Assembly (NCBI RefSeq): GCF_004011695.2
Contig: NC_082426.1
Location: 744,001 to 808,000 of the forward strand
Length of the DNA stretch: 64,000 nt
Origin: Ascochyta rabiei
Lineage: Eukaryota > Ascomycota > Dothideomycetes > Pleosporales > Didymellaceae
Direction of reading: 5' to 3'
This document shows positions 26,642 through 37,146 of this stretch, piece after piece. The first letter of the stretch is position 1. Every line of letters starts with the position of its first letter. The notes under the pieces were generated by a model. It searched no databases, was not told the DNA's origin, and saw only the letters and a list, made by a program, of their open reading frames with translations. The position numbers were made by a program, and so were the translations under genes.

Positions 26642-28114
26642 TCACATTCTGCGGCGCCGCTTCATCTCCTCGTCCTCGTCGTGCTCTTGGCTAGCCGTGA
26701 GACGTTTGCGAGCAAGAGCCTTTTCGTTGCCCTTCTTCACCTGGATGTTGCAGCCCTGCAGCTTGAGAGCCCTGGTGAGAGCACTGCTCGGGCGCATGCC
26801 AGGGAAGTCTTTGGCTGTATACACCGTGAAGACGTCGCTCATGACTTCTGTCAGTATGGGCGAAGACCCTCCCACGTGCAGATTCATAGGATCGATACGC
26901 ATGAGAACGAAGCGAAGTCGGTATCTGCCATGCGTGCGACACGACAAGTCAGGGAAGCAGAAGAAGCACCCTTCGTGGTCGTGTTCATCCTTGGCGACAG
27001 AGGGCGAGGCTACCAGCTGGCCCATGAGTCTGCGCGTGGTTCGTCGATCCGGCTGTATGAGCGCCGTCTCCTCGTTGGTTCCGTCGGCATTCCACAACGT
27101 GCAATGCACCACGTTAAGCGAGTATCGGAGCTCTTCTTGTTCGGCAATGCCGGTTTTTGGGTCCGTAACCAGCAGCTGGATGATGGGTGGAGGATCAATC
27201 ACCCGTCGATCACGCTCTCCAAACCCACACGCTCTGGCCGCCACGGGCTGCTGTCGCACACGAAGTTCAAAGTTTAGGTTCCTGGGCATGTCAGTCTGGT
27301 CTCCCATCGGCATGGGGGGCACGAAGCATGCTCACAGTTGCTCGTTGTAGACAGGCTGTGGTATGGACCCAGGGAGTGGGACCGCACGAACCTCTTTCCG
27401 CGGCGGAGGTCCAGCTGCATTGGGTTCAGGGTACGCTACCGACACCAAGGGAGCTGCCACAGATCCTCGCTGCGAGTGCGAATAGGAGCCCACCGACCCA
27501 CGGAATGTGCTGCTCGAGGCGTAGCTTGGCGTGTATCCAGGTGACGGGAGCGGCGGGGCATAGTGCCTTTGCTGTGAGGGCTCGATGGGAGACGCAAGGG
27601 ACGAGTATGGCTGCTCGTGTGGTGCGTGAGGCGTGTACCGGGGTTCCTCGTAGGACAAGTAGCGTTGCTCGTTCAGCCGCCTTGGGTCTCTGTTGTCGTA
27701 TTGCGAGCGAGGAGATGGCGGCGCGTAATGCTGGGGAGAGTAGGGCGCTTCCGACCGAGGTGGTGTGTAAGAGTCAGGGTGATGGAGTAGCTTGCTGACA
27801 GGCGCTGCCGGTCTGTAGCGTGCCGCGTATGGTTGTTGGTGCTCGTGCCGCTGATAGGGCCCTGGTTGGATGGAAGGTAGATGATTGACGGGTGAGCGAA
27901 AATGGTAGTCCGTCCGTGGTGGTACAGGGTCGGGTGGAATTTCTAGCTGCTTGAGCTGGATAGGCGGGGGTAGGCGTCTGTGAGGGAAATCCAAGAATCC
28001 TGGCGGTGGGAAGACAGGAAGCTTCTGCGTTTCTGTCATGTCTGGAGCTGGGGGAGGTGTGTTTGTTGGAGGAAGAGACGACAGCGGAGAGGGTGGATGT
28101 TGTGGTTGGGACAT
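26642..28114 (-). CDS. velC: Velvet-family regulator, VelC-like
   Basis: Two exons (28114-27336, 27281-26642) give 472 residues. The first 260 residues are Pro/Tyr/Ser-rich and low complexity. The velvet domain follows at about 262-455, with FELRVRQQPVAARACGFGERDRR, DPPPIIQLLV, a CFFCFPDLSCRTHGRYRLRF core and VFTVYTAKDFPGMRPSSALT. The tail is acidic then Arg-rich and ends KRRRRM, a likely nuclear signal. A C-terminal velvet domain after a proline-rich N-terminus fits VelC better than VosA (N-terminal velvet) or VelB (velvet with a large internal insertion). The family contains DNA-binding regulators of development and secondary metabolism. The start at 28114 (MSQPQHPP) is preferred over any upstream codon because it is the first ATG in frame. 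Subfamily assignment is moderately sure. Confidence 0.9.
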
Positions 28115-29208
28115 GCGTGTATTATCATTTGCTCGGACCAGGACACGATGCACGAAGCCGAATTGGGAGCTCCACTTGTGTTCACTTCGGAGGTTCCTTC
28201 ACACTTCGGGGGTGCCAGGGAGTCGTGCAGTGTTGGACAGAAGGTCAGGAATGCGGACACTGCCTTTGACTGTGGCGGCGTGAGAAGTTTATAGCCCAGA
28301 GTCCCCTTGTAGGCGACCATGTACGTATCTGGATCGCCAGCAGGCAGATCGTCGCCCGAATGCTTCCATTCGGTTACGTCGACGTTGGGTGGAGGCGCTC
28401 AGATGCTAAGACAACGGGCACCCGGGAGCGAGAAAGGATGCAGACGTGGGTGGCCGGCCCTATACCTTGTCGATAGGCAAGGCTCAGGCCAAGCGTCGAG
28501 AAACGCCGGCTCGGAGTATAAAACGGGCTAGTGAAGAAGACAGAGGACCCTACCACCTACGTGAAGCTGTATGCTTGGCAGACAGGCCGTACATGGCTTC
28601 TTGAACAGATGAGTGGGGTGTCTAGACTGGGTTGAGGCGTAGGGTCCACAATGGCTGGAACGCGCAGTAGCGAAGCCAGTGTGTGGAGAGTGGAAAGCAG
28701 CGGTTCTGTCATGGCCATGGGCATGGAAAGTCCAGGGTGATGCTAGACTAGGCGCTGCATGTGTGGCAGCAGCAATGCAGAAGTGGTCCTCTGCTGGGCG
28801 GGCAGACGACTCTGATTGCTCCGAACAAGTGCTCTCGTGGTCCAACGGGCGAGGGACATGTCTCTAGCTCGGTGCCGGGTGCACGCTGGGCTTTGGTGTA
28901 TTTTCGTGGGGCGTGGCCGAATAGGCTCGCAGCCGGATAAAAGAGACAAACAATGGTTCGTCTCCAGTTTCGCAAGTGAGTCGCTGTTCGAATCACGGCG
29001 GCCAGCATGTTGCACACTGTGCTCCGGCAGCAGCCCATTCGGCGTACTATGCCAGATTACCACGTAACTCGGTTCATGGTCACCGTTGAGCGGAGGTAGC
29101 ATCGCGAGCGTCCCCATCGAGCCAGCAGCCTGGCTGGCTGGCTGCCTGCCTGCCTGCCAGCCTAGCAGGGCCGTGGTCGGTGTGAGCGCCCTAGCGAGGG
29201 GCTGCAGA

Positions 29209-29366
29209 GACCAGAAGACCAGAAGACCAGAAGAGCAGAGAGCAGAGACTAGAGACTAGAGAGCAGAGAGCAGAGAGCAGAGACCAAAGACCAGAGACCA
29301 AAGACCAGAGACCAAAGACCAGAGACCAAAGACCAGAGACCAAAGACCAAAGACCAGAGAGCAGAG
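29209..29366. repeat. Purine-rich minisatellite (AGACCAGAAGACC / AGAGACCAAAGACC units)
   Basis: Tandem 7- to 14-base units of AGACCAG, AGAGCAG and AGACCAAAG fill this stretch. The minus-strand translation gives repeated LWSLVSGLWSLV-like residues, which is a repeat artefact. A short (GGCTG)/(CTGCC) tract lies just before it at about 29130-29160. Confidence 0.85.
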
Positions 29367-29873
29367 ACGACGCTGCATTCTGATCGCTTGGATCCGTCGA
29401 CAGCGAAGCGGCCCAATGGCAGGCTCCTCGGCTGTGGCTAAAGCTGATCACGGCCGACTCCCTGCGTGCCGTCTCTCCGCAGAGCGAGTCGCGGACTCGT
29501 GGTGGGTCGATCTTGAGCGGTCCCTGTGCCGCTATGGGGCCTATGGGACGGGGACCAGCGCACTGCTTCCTCGGCGCGGACGGCCAGTCAGCATCCCACC
29601 CACTTTCCAGGATTCCGGACACATGTGCACGACGTGCAGAACGGTCTCATGCATCACACTCACTGACATGAGACCGCCTTTCCACACCTGGATGCCGGAC
29701 TCTGGCCTGCAACGGACACGGCCGCCATGGCTCGTCCGTGGCTTGCGCTTGTCTCGGGTGGCGCTTGATCGTGGTAGCGAAGAGACATGTTGCGGCCAGC
29801 ACTCGAGCACAGATCAGCCCATGTCCTCCCAGGTGCGCCGCGAGCCAGGGCGAGAGTGAGTGGCATCACGGGC

Positions 29874-29987
29874 TGCACCGACTGCTGAGTGACTGCACCG
29901 ACTGCTGAGTGACTGCACCGACTGCACCGACTGCACCGACTGCACCGACTGCACCGACTGCACCGACTGCACCGACTGCACCGACTG
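29874..29987. repeat. 9-bp minisatellite CTGCACCGA
   Basis: About eight perfect tandem CTGCACCGA units are preceded by two longer units containing CTGAGTGA. Frames across it encode TAPTAPTAP or VGAVGAVGA and are not genes. Confidence 0.9.
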
Positions 29988-30239
29988 TGTTCACGGCGCG
30001 CAGGCACCTGGCGCTGTCCCGTGTCTGGTCAGTGGCTGCGGGCGCTGCATCCAGCGGGAAAAAGCAACAGCCTTGCGCCCGCCGTTTCCAGGTTGGACCA
30101 TCAGCGCCTTGTGCCGCTGCCAGGCGGGCCATGGGATGGGTACGAGGCTCACAAGGAACAAGTGCTGATGCTCTCGCGTCTCCAACCTCAGCCTGTCCCA
30201 CATGCGGCGCAACTTGTGAGCAAGTGCTGTGTAGCACCA

Positions 30240-30316
30240 CACGTCCCGTCCCCATCCACGTCCTCGTCCCCATCCACGTCCACGTCCCCATCCACGTCCC
30301 CATTCACGTCCACCAC
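30240..30316. repeat. 12-bp tandem repeat, CCATCCACGTCC type
   Basis: Imperfect tandem units of CCACGTCCCCAT are visible on the plus strand. It is intergenic. Confidence 0.8.
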
Positions 30317-30876
30317 CCTGTCAATACGCTAGCGCGGCGCTCCATCGAGTGCCATCGTCCCTGGATGTGCAAGGCATACTCTACGGCCAGCTGCTGGCCC
30401 AGTGCGCGCTGCCGGCACCCTGGACGACTTCTTGCTCCGCTCTGTGCTACATTGAGCGGTCGCATTCCCTGTTCGGCTTTCTCTCTCACAGACATGCATC
30501 ACCCTGTCGGCTCAGGTGCGCATTAGCTGGTCGTTGAAATTGGGTGTGGTGCACACTAGCTTCACACTGGCTTGATGCTGGCCCCATGGCCACGGCTGGC
30601 GCTGCCGTTCCTAGTTCCAACTTTGCACCAACCCGCCTTTCACCCTTGACTCTCACCGCCCGTCCCAGACAGCCACTACGCTGCACATCGCGGCGTGCGA
30701 ATATCCTCGCTGCTCGCTGCTCGCCCAATCCCCAATCCCCAATCACCGAGTCGCCCACTAGGTCACTACGCCCTGCCTGCATCTGCTGAGTGCTCAGAGG
30801 TCAGCCGAGGAAATCCCCCGACCACGATCTGCATCCTGCCCTCCGAACTCGATATCCCCGGCAACGGCAACAATCA

Positions 30877-31844
30877 ATGGCCACCGACTGGGGAAACTAC
30901 ACCGGTAAGCCCTCCCCTCTGCCTCGGTTGGTCTTGCACTAGATTCCACACGTCCACGCCTTCCGCACTTGGGCCTCGCCCACACGGCTGATGCTTACCT
31001 CTCAGACTACACCGGTCCATCACGAGCACCGGGCTCCGCCACGCATATACTGGACGCCCGTCTAAACCTGCTCACCACACTGGTCCCGGCTATCTTCACT
31101 GCGAAGACTTGCCTGGATATTGGTTGCAACGCTGGGCACGTCTCCTGCCAACTAGGTGTGTGGAAGGATCCCCCTGGCTCTTTTCCCATAAGCGACTATA
31201 CCTCCATGCTTCTCATATTGACCCGTGCTGTAGCCCTCGACTTTCATGCAGCATCAGTCACTGGCGTTGACATCGATTCGAAGCTAGTTGCTCAGGCCGA
31301 GAGCCTTTGGGCTCTACGCTCTTCACGTGCTCGTCCCCCAACTGGACCGTCACAGCGCACCGTGGACTACTATCCCGTGTCGGCAATCCTTACCCATGGA
31401 TATCGCATCGAGCCGAAGAGCAAGGGCTCACGCACCCCATCGTCCGTGTCAACTGCTTCAGATTGGCCTTGCGTGCAATTCGTCTCCGCAGATTGGCTTG
31501 CATCGGCAGACCGGGCAATCTCAGGCCCATACGACGTGATTCTGGCCCTCAGTGTCATCAAATGGATCCATCTGGAGCATCTCGATGAGGGCCTGAGGGC
31601 CTTCTTCAGCAAGTGCGCGTCATGCCTCCGTTCTGGCGGGTTTTTGGTAATTGAACTGCAAGCCTGGAACTCGTACGAGAAAGCTGTTCGCCCGAATCAT
31701 TCGCCACACTTCAGCGAGAACCTGAAGCAGCTCGTATACCGGCCTGAAACATCTTTCGACGGCTTGCTGGAGGAGCACAGTCTGAGACTTTGCGCTTCAT
31801 CGACTGACCTACCACGACGCATCAACGTCTATCGTAAAGACTGA
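30877..31844 (+). CDS. Bin3/MePCE-type RNA methyltransferase
   Basis: Three exons (30877-30904, 31006-31155, 31234-31844) encode 262 residues. The N-terminus MATDWGNYTDYTG matches the GNYxxYY-like opening of Bin3-domain proteins. The SAM-binding motif I is CLDIGCNAGHVSCQL, followed by VTGVDIDSKLV, the core DVILALSVIKWIHLEHLDEG and GGFLVIELQAWNSYEKAV. Animal MePCE methylates the 5' gamma-phosphate of 7SK RNA, and yeast homologues modify U6 or small RNAs. The target here is unknown. Both introns split the conserved N-terminal half and are supported by restored motifs. It is the only confident gene between 28 and 35.9 kb. The protein is compact compared with animal MePCE. Confidence 0.88.
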
Positions 31845-34800
31845 GCATCACAACGGTTAGCCGTGCTTGGACGGAGTCACACAACATCTGGATACCGGTC
31901 AGGGATCGCAAGCCGCTCGCGTTGTCCAAGATTTTCGCAACGCCCATCCAGTTCTTAGATGGACCGGGTAGGTTTCCATTGCGTCACCTCTGCAGATTCC
32001 GGTCGACCTCATAGCTCCATCAGGGACAAGCAAAGCCGTTGCCTTCAAGCTTAATCGATCTGGTCTCCAAGGCTGGTCATATCCTCCAGGTGGCCCGTGA
32101 TTCGGACTTCTGCCGTTTACCCAGCTGCATCATGTGGGAGAGTGACTTCTTGGCACATGGCCGTTGCGAGATAACCTCTTGCACGAAGCATTTTGACCAA
32201 TAACTAGGCTCTCCAAGCGCAATCTTCAGCGATAGAGTTGCCCATGTCATCTCAGATCCACCGGACTTGATGGGTATGGGAAAAGTGTGGCATGTCTCAT
32301 GTCGCCTCTGATTCGCCAACTCCTGATTTGGTCCCGGTCCCCTTTTTGACTAACGAAACGGGCAGGCACCCAAAGACTGGATCCGTTTCGGGCCTTTGCT
32401 CGCCGTGGTGAGGCTTTCCTTGGTATTTACGCCAATCACTCCTGATAATTGCGGGTTCATATGCTCAACACGGCTTGAATATCGTATGATGCTGTGCACC
32501 ACCCCCCAATGAAGCTACATCATAGCCCCATGTGTATGCCACTCGTGCATATCGTCACGGCAGACGATGATTGGACGTTGACCCCATTGTGACGGCACAG
32601 CAACTACGCTGAATTATATCGGAACTCGGGCATTGCGTGATGCGCAATAGGTTCATGTGGATATGCGACATTCCTGGTTTGGCGAGCACAACGACTCGCA
32701 AAGGATCGCACAATGTTTCTCTAGAACTCTCGGCGCTGGATGACCATCCCGGCCAGTCACGAATGCAACTTGGCCCGTCCTTACCTTGTCGTGCGGTCGA
32801 TGGTACCGATGGTCACTAAGCGCTCGGGTGGGAGTTACGGTAGCTTTTCGCATGCAGACAGACTCTCCCCTGCTTCTCACAATTGACATGTATCGAATAT
32901 CAGATTGGAGGCAAAACATGTGCATGCTGAGAGACCATGTTGGCCAAAGCAAGTAACCGCAATCGTGTGTGGGTCCCCTTTCGTGGAAGCGGTCAATATC
33001 TGGGTGTTCCCAACATTTGGCCCAACTGCCGGTCGGTACCTCGACATGTTCTGACACACTATATCAATGGCCATCTTGGTCAGTATTTTAGGCTGTACCT
33101 ACGAGTTCGACGGCTGTGGGGTTGGCTACTCTGATGAAGCTGAGCCCGGCGGTGTTGAGTCAAATCATCGAGTGTATTATTCAACACGCACGTTACAACG
33201 GCATTGGGCTTCTGCAATCCGTGCTTTCACAGTCCCCTTCTTCTTTCTTCGAGACTAGGAGGTGTTTATCGAGCTCACATCGCAGCGCCTGACGCCCAGG
33301 GTGAGCATTTGTCAAGCCAGATCCAATTGCAGCTCAGAGGTGTCAGCCTCCACTGCTTCGTTGGCGCCGAGTCCATGCCAGTAAAATGGGCCAGTGAACT
33401 TCTCCGCATTCATTGTCAGACATATGAGCCGCAAACCATCAATTAACGCTTCTGCAGTGCTCACACGCCTCACGATGCATGCATGATGCTCGAGCAGTCC
33501 CGACCCAGAGGCAAACAACATCATGCGCCCCTGTTCGTACCTGTCAAAACATCCACTGAGAGTAGAGGCACACTGAAAGTCGCTATTGCCAATGAGCTAC
33601 GGCAGCAGGTGCTTGGAGGCACAGCAGTGAGCGGTAATGCGGCACTATAGATTCCCCTACCTCCGATCCGAACCCGAGGCTTGCGCAAGTGCGTGAATGC
33701 AAGTCAGTACAGCAAGATGGATGCGAAAACTGGACTGACCTCTCTTGTAAGTTCGTAGAGCTTGCATCGTGCAATACTGCACCATCAATGGAAATAGGCA
33801 CCTAAGCGATGGCTTACCGAACAGGCATACCACGAAGACCACAGCCCCGGGTCGGTCCTTGCAATCATCTCGCATCTCTTGTTCGGTTCTCACCTTGTAG
33901 AATGAATGTACAGTGTCTCTCGTTGTAACGCAGGGCCTGCTCTGTGTATGCACCGACACTATAGCAGTGATCGCACAGCCGCATCCAAGCACGAATGCCT
34001 GCCAGACTGCTGTTAGTGCAATGCAGTGGAAGCAGACACAACCGCCTCGTCGCATGAGTATCTCATGACACGCATCTTGTGCACCATTCTCACATCTGTC
34101 CGCGAGATTCCGGGACGTCGAAGAACCTGTGGATATCGCATGTCTCGCTTGTTTGCATCACACAATGCGCCCCTTGATCGATGTCCAGAATACTTTTGAT
34201 ACGCTCGCCAGCGCATAATGATCGCTTTTTAATTCAGAAGCATGGCACGCGTGCCAGAGTGGCTTTGGAAGGCTGTACACGACTCCGAACAAGCTGACTG
34301 GAACGTTGATTTACTCACGCCCAGCCGCCCTGAGATGCGCATTGCCAGTTGAGCATCGACTCCGTGCGTGCTAAATGAGTATAGGCAAAATGGTAGTAGC
34401 TATCTATGCCACAAGTGCGAAGAAGAGCAGTAAGCTGCGTCTAGGACAAATGCACAACAATGCTGGCCTCTATTGCTAGCCGGGGTATGGCGCGTATGTA
34501 CGAATTCGAGGGCTGCAGATGCGCTATCCTCTGCGCTCTTCTCCTTTGCTGCATCGATGTAGACCATGAGACGCAAGAATCCTCAGGGTTGATCGTATTG
34601 ACGCAAACGGATGAGCAATAGGGCTTGCTGCCGTCGGCCACTTTCGTCGAAACCACGTTGGCCTGCACTCGTCCTTGCCTCATCTAGACTCGACAGGACA
34701 GGAAATACAGGCATGGCTCCCGAGAAGGAAGAGTCTATCGCTACAATGATGCTAGACGCCTTCCTTGCGCAGAACATCTTCGTCGTGGTACCACGACAGC

Positions 34801-34867
34801 TCATCAGCAAACTAGCCTTCTTGAGCAGCGCGAACCGCTTCTCCTGATGCACAGCATCCGCTCTTGA
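31845..34867. other. Gene-poor 3-kb stretch
   Basis: No gene can be supported. Frames such as 32653-33057 and 33657-34055 on the minus strand lack motifs. The second begins with a Cys-rich hydrophobic segment and has GTGAG/GTAAG-like sites, but no convincing spliced model results. No transposase, reverse transcriptase or long terminal repeat is recognisable. It could be decayed repeat DNA, but I cannot show that from one copy. Confidence 0.4.
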
Positions 34868-35245
34868 CTAACACCTACGTATGCAAAGAATCATGCGCCT
34901 AGCTCGAACCACTGCCGGCGTCGCATCGAGACTAAAGGTTGTGAAGCTGGGGCTCCATCGACGTTGGATTGGTGTGGCTAAGCGGCAGCGCGCGACGACA
35001 GATACTTTCTTGATTATGCACCTCGACGCCTCGCCTCGCCTCGCGGCACAGTCACCGTCCTCGCAGTAGAATCCCTTTCGCAGTCTCACAGGGTCATTTG
35101 GACTGCAGCTGCGCGATGCTAGAAGCCGGCCTGTCGCTCTTCGCAATGGCAATCCACAGCTGCTGTACGCTACACGGGTGGCGGAAGCGTTCAGCTCGAA
35201 TACAACACCAGTCACGACCATGCTTGCAGCCAAGAATCGCATCAT
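34868..35245 (-). CDS. Candidate small secreted cysteine-rich protein
   Basis: An ATG-started single-exon frame of 125 residues. The first 22 residues look like a signal peptide: basic start MMR, hydrophobic core FLAASMVVTGVVF, then ELNASA with an AxA-type cleavage site. The remaining roughly 103 residues are Arg-rich with eight cysteines (SSC, RSC, FYC, GDC, SRC, ARC and a terminal CIRRC), an even number suited to disulphide bonds. I recognise no family. It sits alone in a gene-poor region, a common setting for fungal effector-like or antimicrobial proteins, but that function is inference only. The frame extends 41 codons further upstream with no signal-like sequence. It could also be a chance frame. 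Confidence 0.35.
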   Translation of the reverse strand: MMRFLAASMVVTGVVFELNASATRVAYSSCGLPLRRATGRLLASRSCSPNDPVRLRKGFYCEDGDCAARRGEASRCIIKKVSVVARCRLATPIQRRWSPSFTTFSLDATPAVVRARRMILCIRRC

Positions 35246-35916
35246 GATTCCTTGCGACGACAAGTCCCTATACGAATAGCCGTATGAAGTTCGTTGAGAT
35301 GACAGCACATCAGCTCTGTGTCTTTGCAGCTCGCTCTTGCCGTGCTGCGAATCGGTCACCGACATCACAGCTTCTGCGCCGCCAGCGCCGCTGGTCAGCC
35401 AGCCTTTCCAACGTTGCTGCGTATTCGCCCCGACCTCTAAGTAAGCATCAGCTACCCTATGCGTACATCAAGTGCGCCTTGCGCGGCGTCAAACAATGCA
35501 AAGTGCAGCGTCGAGCGCCATGCTGCGAGGCGTGGTGCTGCGAGCTTCAGTACAAGATGATTCAGGGCTGACGACGAAACAGGCCTAACAAGATCCGCGC
35601 GAGCCTCTCACGAAGCTTCCCGCAGATCTGGTGCGCTGGTTATTTGAAGTCAGCTTACGTGTGGTATCCTTGCTGCAACCGTCAACAACAAAGCGAATGA
35701 CCAGCCGGTCCAGGTGACACAGCCCAAAATCAACGACCATTCCTGATCGACGCGATCCGTGTGCGGGAACATAATTCCGGAACTGCCAAACATTTTCACC
35801 TAACAGCAACGACTCGTGCTGCAGAACAGACCGATCGCGCAAGGTGCAGGAAGAGTAGCAGACCTCTGAAGCGTTGGGACGGCATAGCGAGCATCCCCGG
35901 GCATCGCAAATCTGAA
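35246..35916. other. Intergenic region upstream of the DUF1349 gene
   Basis: The DUF1349 frame extends upstream to about 35761, but the residues before MPPASSSF look non-conserved, so 35917 is used as the start. Nothing else is supported here. Confidence 0.35.
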
Positions 35917-36759
35917 ATGCCACCAGCCAGCTCATCTTTCACGGCTCTCAATGTGCCGAGCGACCTCGTACCGGAGTACATGGGATCATTCACGCTTGCC
36001 GCACCTCCAAACACGGATTTGTGGAGGAAGCCACCTTCCCGAGACACATCAACGGCACCCATACTGTACACAGCGTTGCGCAACCCGTTCATAGCCGCCG
36101 AGGTCACTGTCTCTGCCGAATGGGAACTGGAATGGGACCAAGGAGGACTCGTCATATTTGCAGGTGCACCGCCAGGGCGCACAACGCCAATAGCAGCAAC
36201 ACCAGAAACACCCGGTGTCGTGTCTTCTTCGCTCAACGATGGCGCAACAACTTGCATGCCAAGGCCAGATACACATCACAGAGGGACAGATTCCAACTCG
36301 CGGATACCAATTCCAGATCTAGGCCACCAACCTCCGCGACCTCGCAGTCCCCCACCAGCCTACGTTGCGCCCGCGCCAGCATCAAAATGGGTCAAGGTCG
36401 GTCTCGAGTTCTGCAACAATGCCTGCCACGCAACCTCAGTGGTCGCCAATTCTGAAGGCGCAGATTGGTCCTTGACTTCCCTGCCTCAGTACCATGCTCG
36501 ACGTCAAGATCTTCGCGTCAAGATCGAACGCATTGGCTACGCGTTATGGGTCTGGTACGAAGACGAGATGCTCGGGTGGAAGAAGCTCAGGGAGGTTACG
36601 TGGTTCTTTTGGGGCGTGGAAGACAAAGCCGTAAGAGTGGGTGTGTACGCGAGTAGGCCTGCGAATTTCGGAATCAGTGTGTTTGATAGGAGAAACGGGG
36701 GAAGCAATGTGGGGACAAGGAATCTGTGCATAGAATTTGAGGGGTTGGAGATCTTCTAA
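35917..36759 (+). CDS. DUF1349 family protein (concanavalin-like fold)
   Basis: A single-exon frame gives 280 residues from ATG 35917. The pattern fits DUF1349: an early LWRKPPSRDTSTAPILYTAL segment, then AAEVTVSAEWELEWDQGGLVIF, WVKVGLEFCNNACHATSVVANSEGADWS, then LRVKIERIGYALWVWYED and VRVGVYASRPANFGISVFD, with LCIEFEGLEIF at the end. About 70 residues of Pro/Thr-rich sequence are inserted between the second and third blocks. The family is predicted to adopt a lectin-like beta-sandwich. Its biochemical role in fungi is not established. No signal peptide is visible, so it is probably intracellular. Confidence 0.85.
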   Translation: MPPASSSFTALNVPSDLVPEYMGSFTLAAPPNTDLWRKPPSRDTSTAPILYTALRNPFIAAEVTVSAEWELEWDQGGLVIFAGAPPGRTTPIAATPETPGVVSSSLNDGATTCMPRPDTHHRGTDSNSRIPIPDLGHQPPRPRSPPPAYVAPAPASKWVKVGLEFCNNACHATSVVANSEGADWSLTSLPQYHARRQDLRVKIERIGYALWVWYEDEMLGWKKLREVTWFFWGVEDKAVRVGVYASRPANFGISVFDRRNGGSNVGTRNLCIEFEGLEIF

Positions 36760-37146
36760 AGGCGCGGGATCCTGACGCCTGAAGAGCTGGGACGTTGCTC
36801 ACGATGTGCATCTCGGGTGTATATTCGCCTTTGCTCGTTGGTCCGCGTGCGCTTTTGCACACACGTTGCTTGCCTTTTCAATTGTTTTAATTGTCTGTAT
36901 TCGGTATCCAGCAGTCTGCTTGCAGTCGGTCGGATGACCGACGAGTACATGCTCGTCATAGCTGATCGAGTACACATCTATACACCACCTTATTCGGTAG
37001 TCTCGTTTTGACATGGTGAGCGCACAACGAAGTAGTCGACATCCGAAGCTACGATATCGCCGAACGTGACGTCACAACGCAGAGCCTCCAGGTTTGCCCC
37101 ATACACGCCGTACAAGACCGTCTTCCCAGGCCCCCCCCCCCCTAGA
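36760..37146. other. Convergent intergenic region
   Basis: Holds the 3' ends of two converging genes. It ends with a run of C near 37130-37141. No gene is seen. Confidence 0.4.

Larger units (their letters stand above)
28115..30876. promoter_or_regulatory. Long divergent intergenic region rich in tandem repeats
   Basis: These 2.8 kb lie between the starts of the velvet and methyltransferase genes. No gene is supported; every long frame either crosses a tandem repeat or lacks motifs. Such long 5' regions are common for fungal developmental regulators, so part of it may be velvet regulatory DNA (inference). Confidence 0.4.

Noticed and set aside
29909..30526. 205-codon plus-strand frame beginning TAPTAPTAP
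   Set aside because: The start is made of the CTGCACCGA repeat and the rest has no protein-like features.
33657..34055. Minus-strand frame with a Cys-rich hydrophobic N-terminus and GTGAG/GTAAG sites
   Set aside because: No splice chain gave a convincing protein, and the hydrophobic segment lacks a clear signal-peptide pattern.
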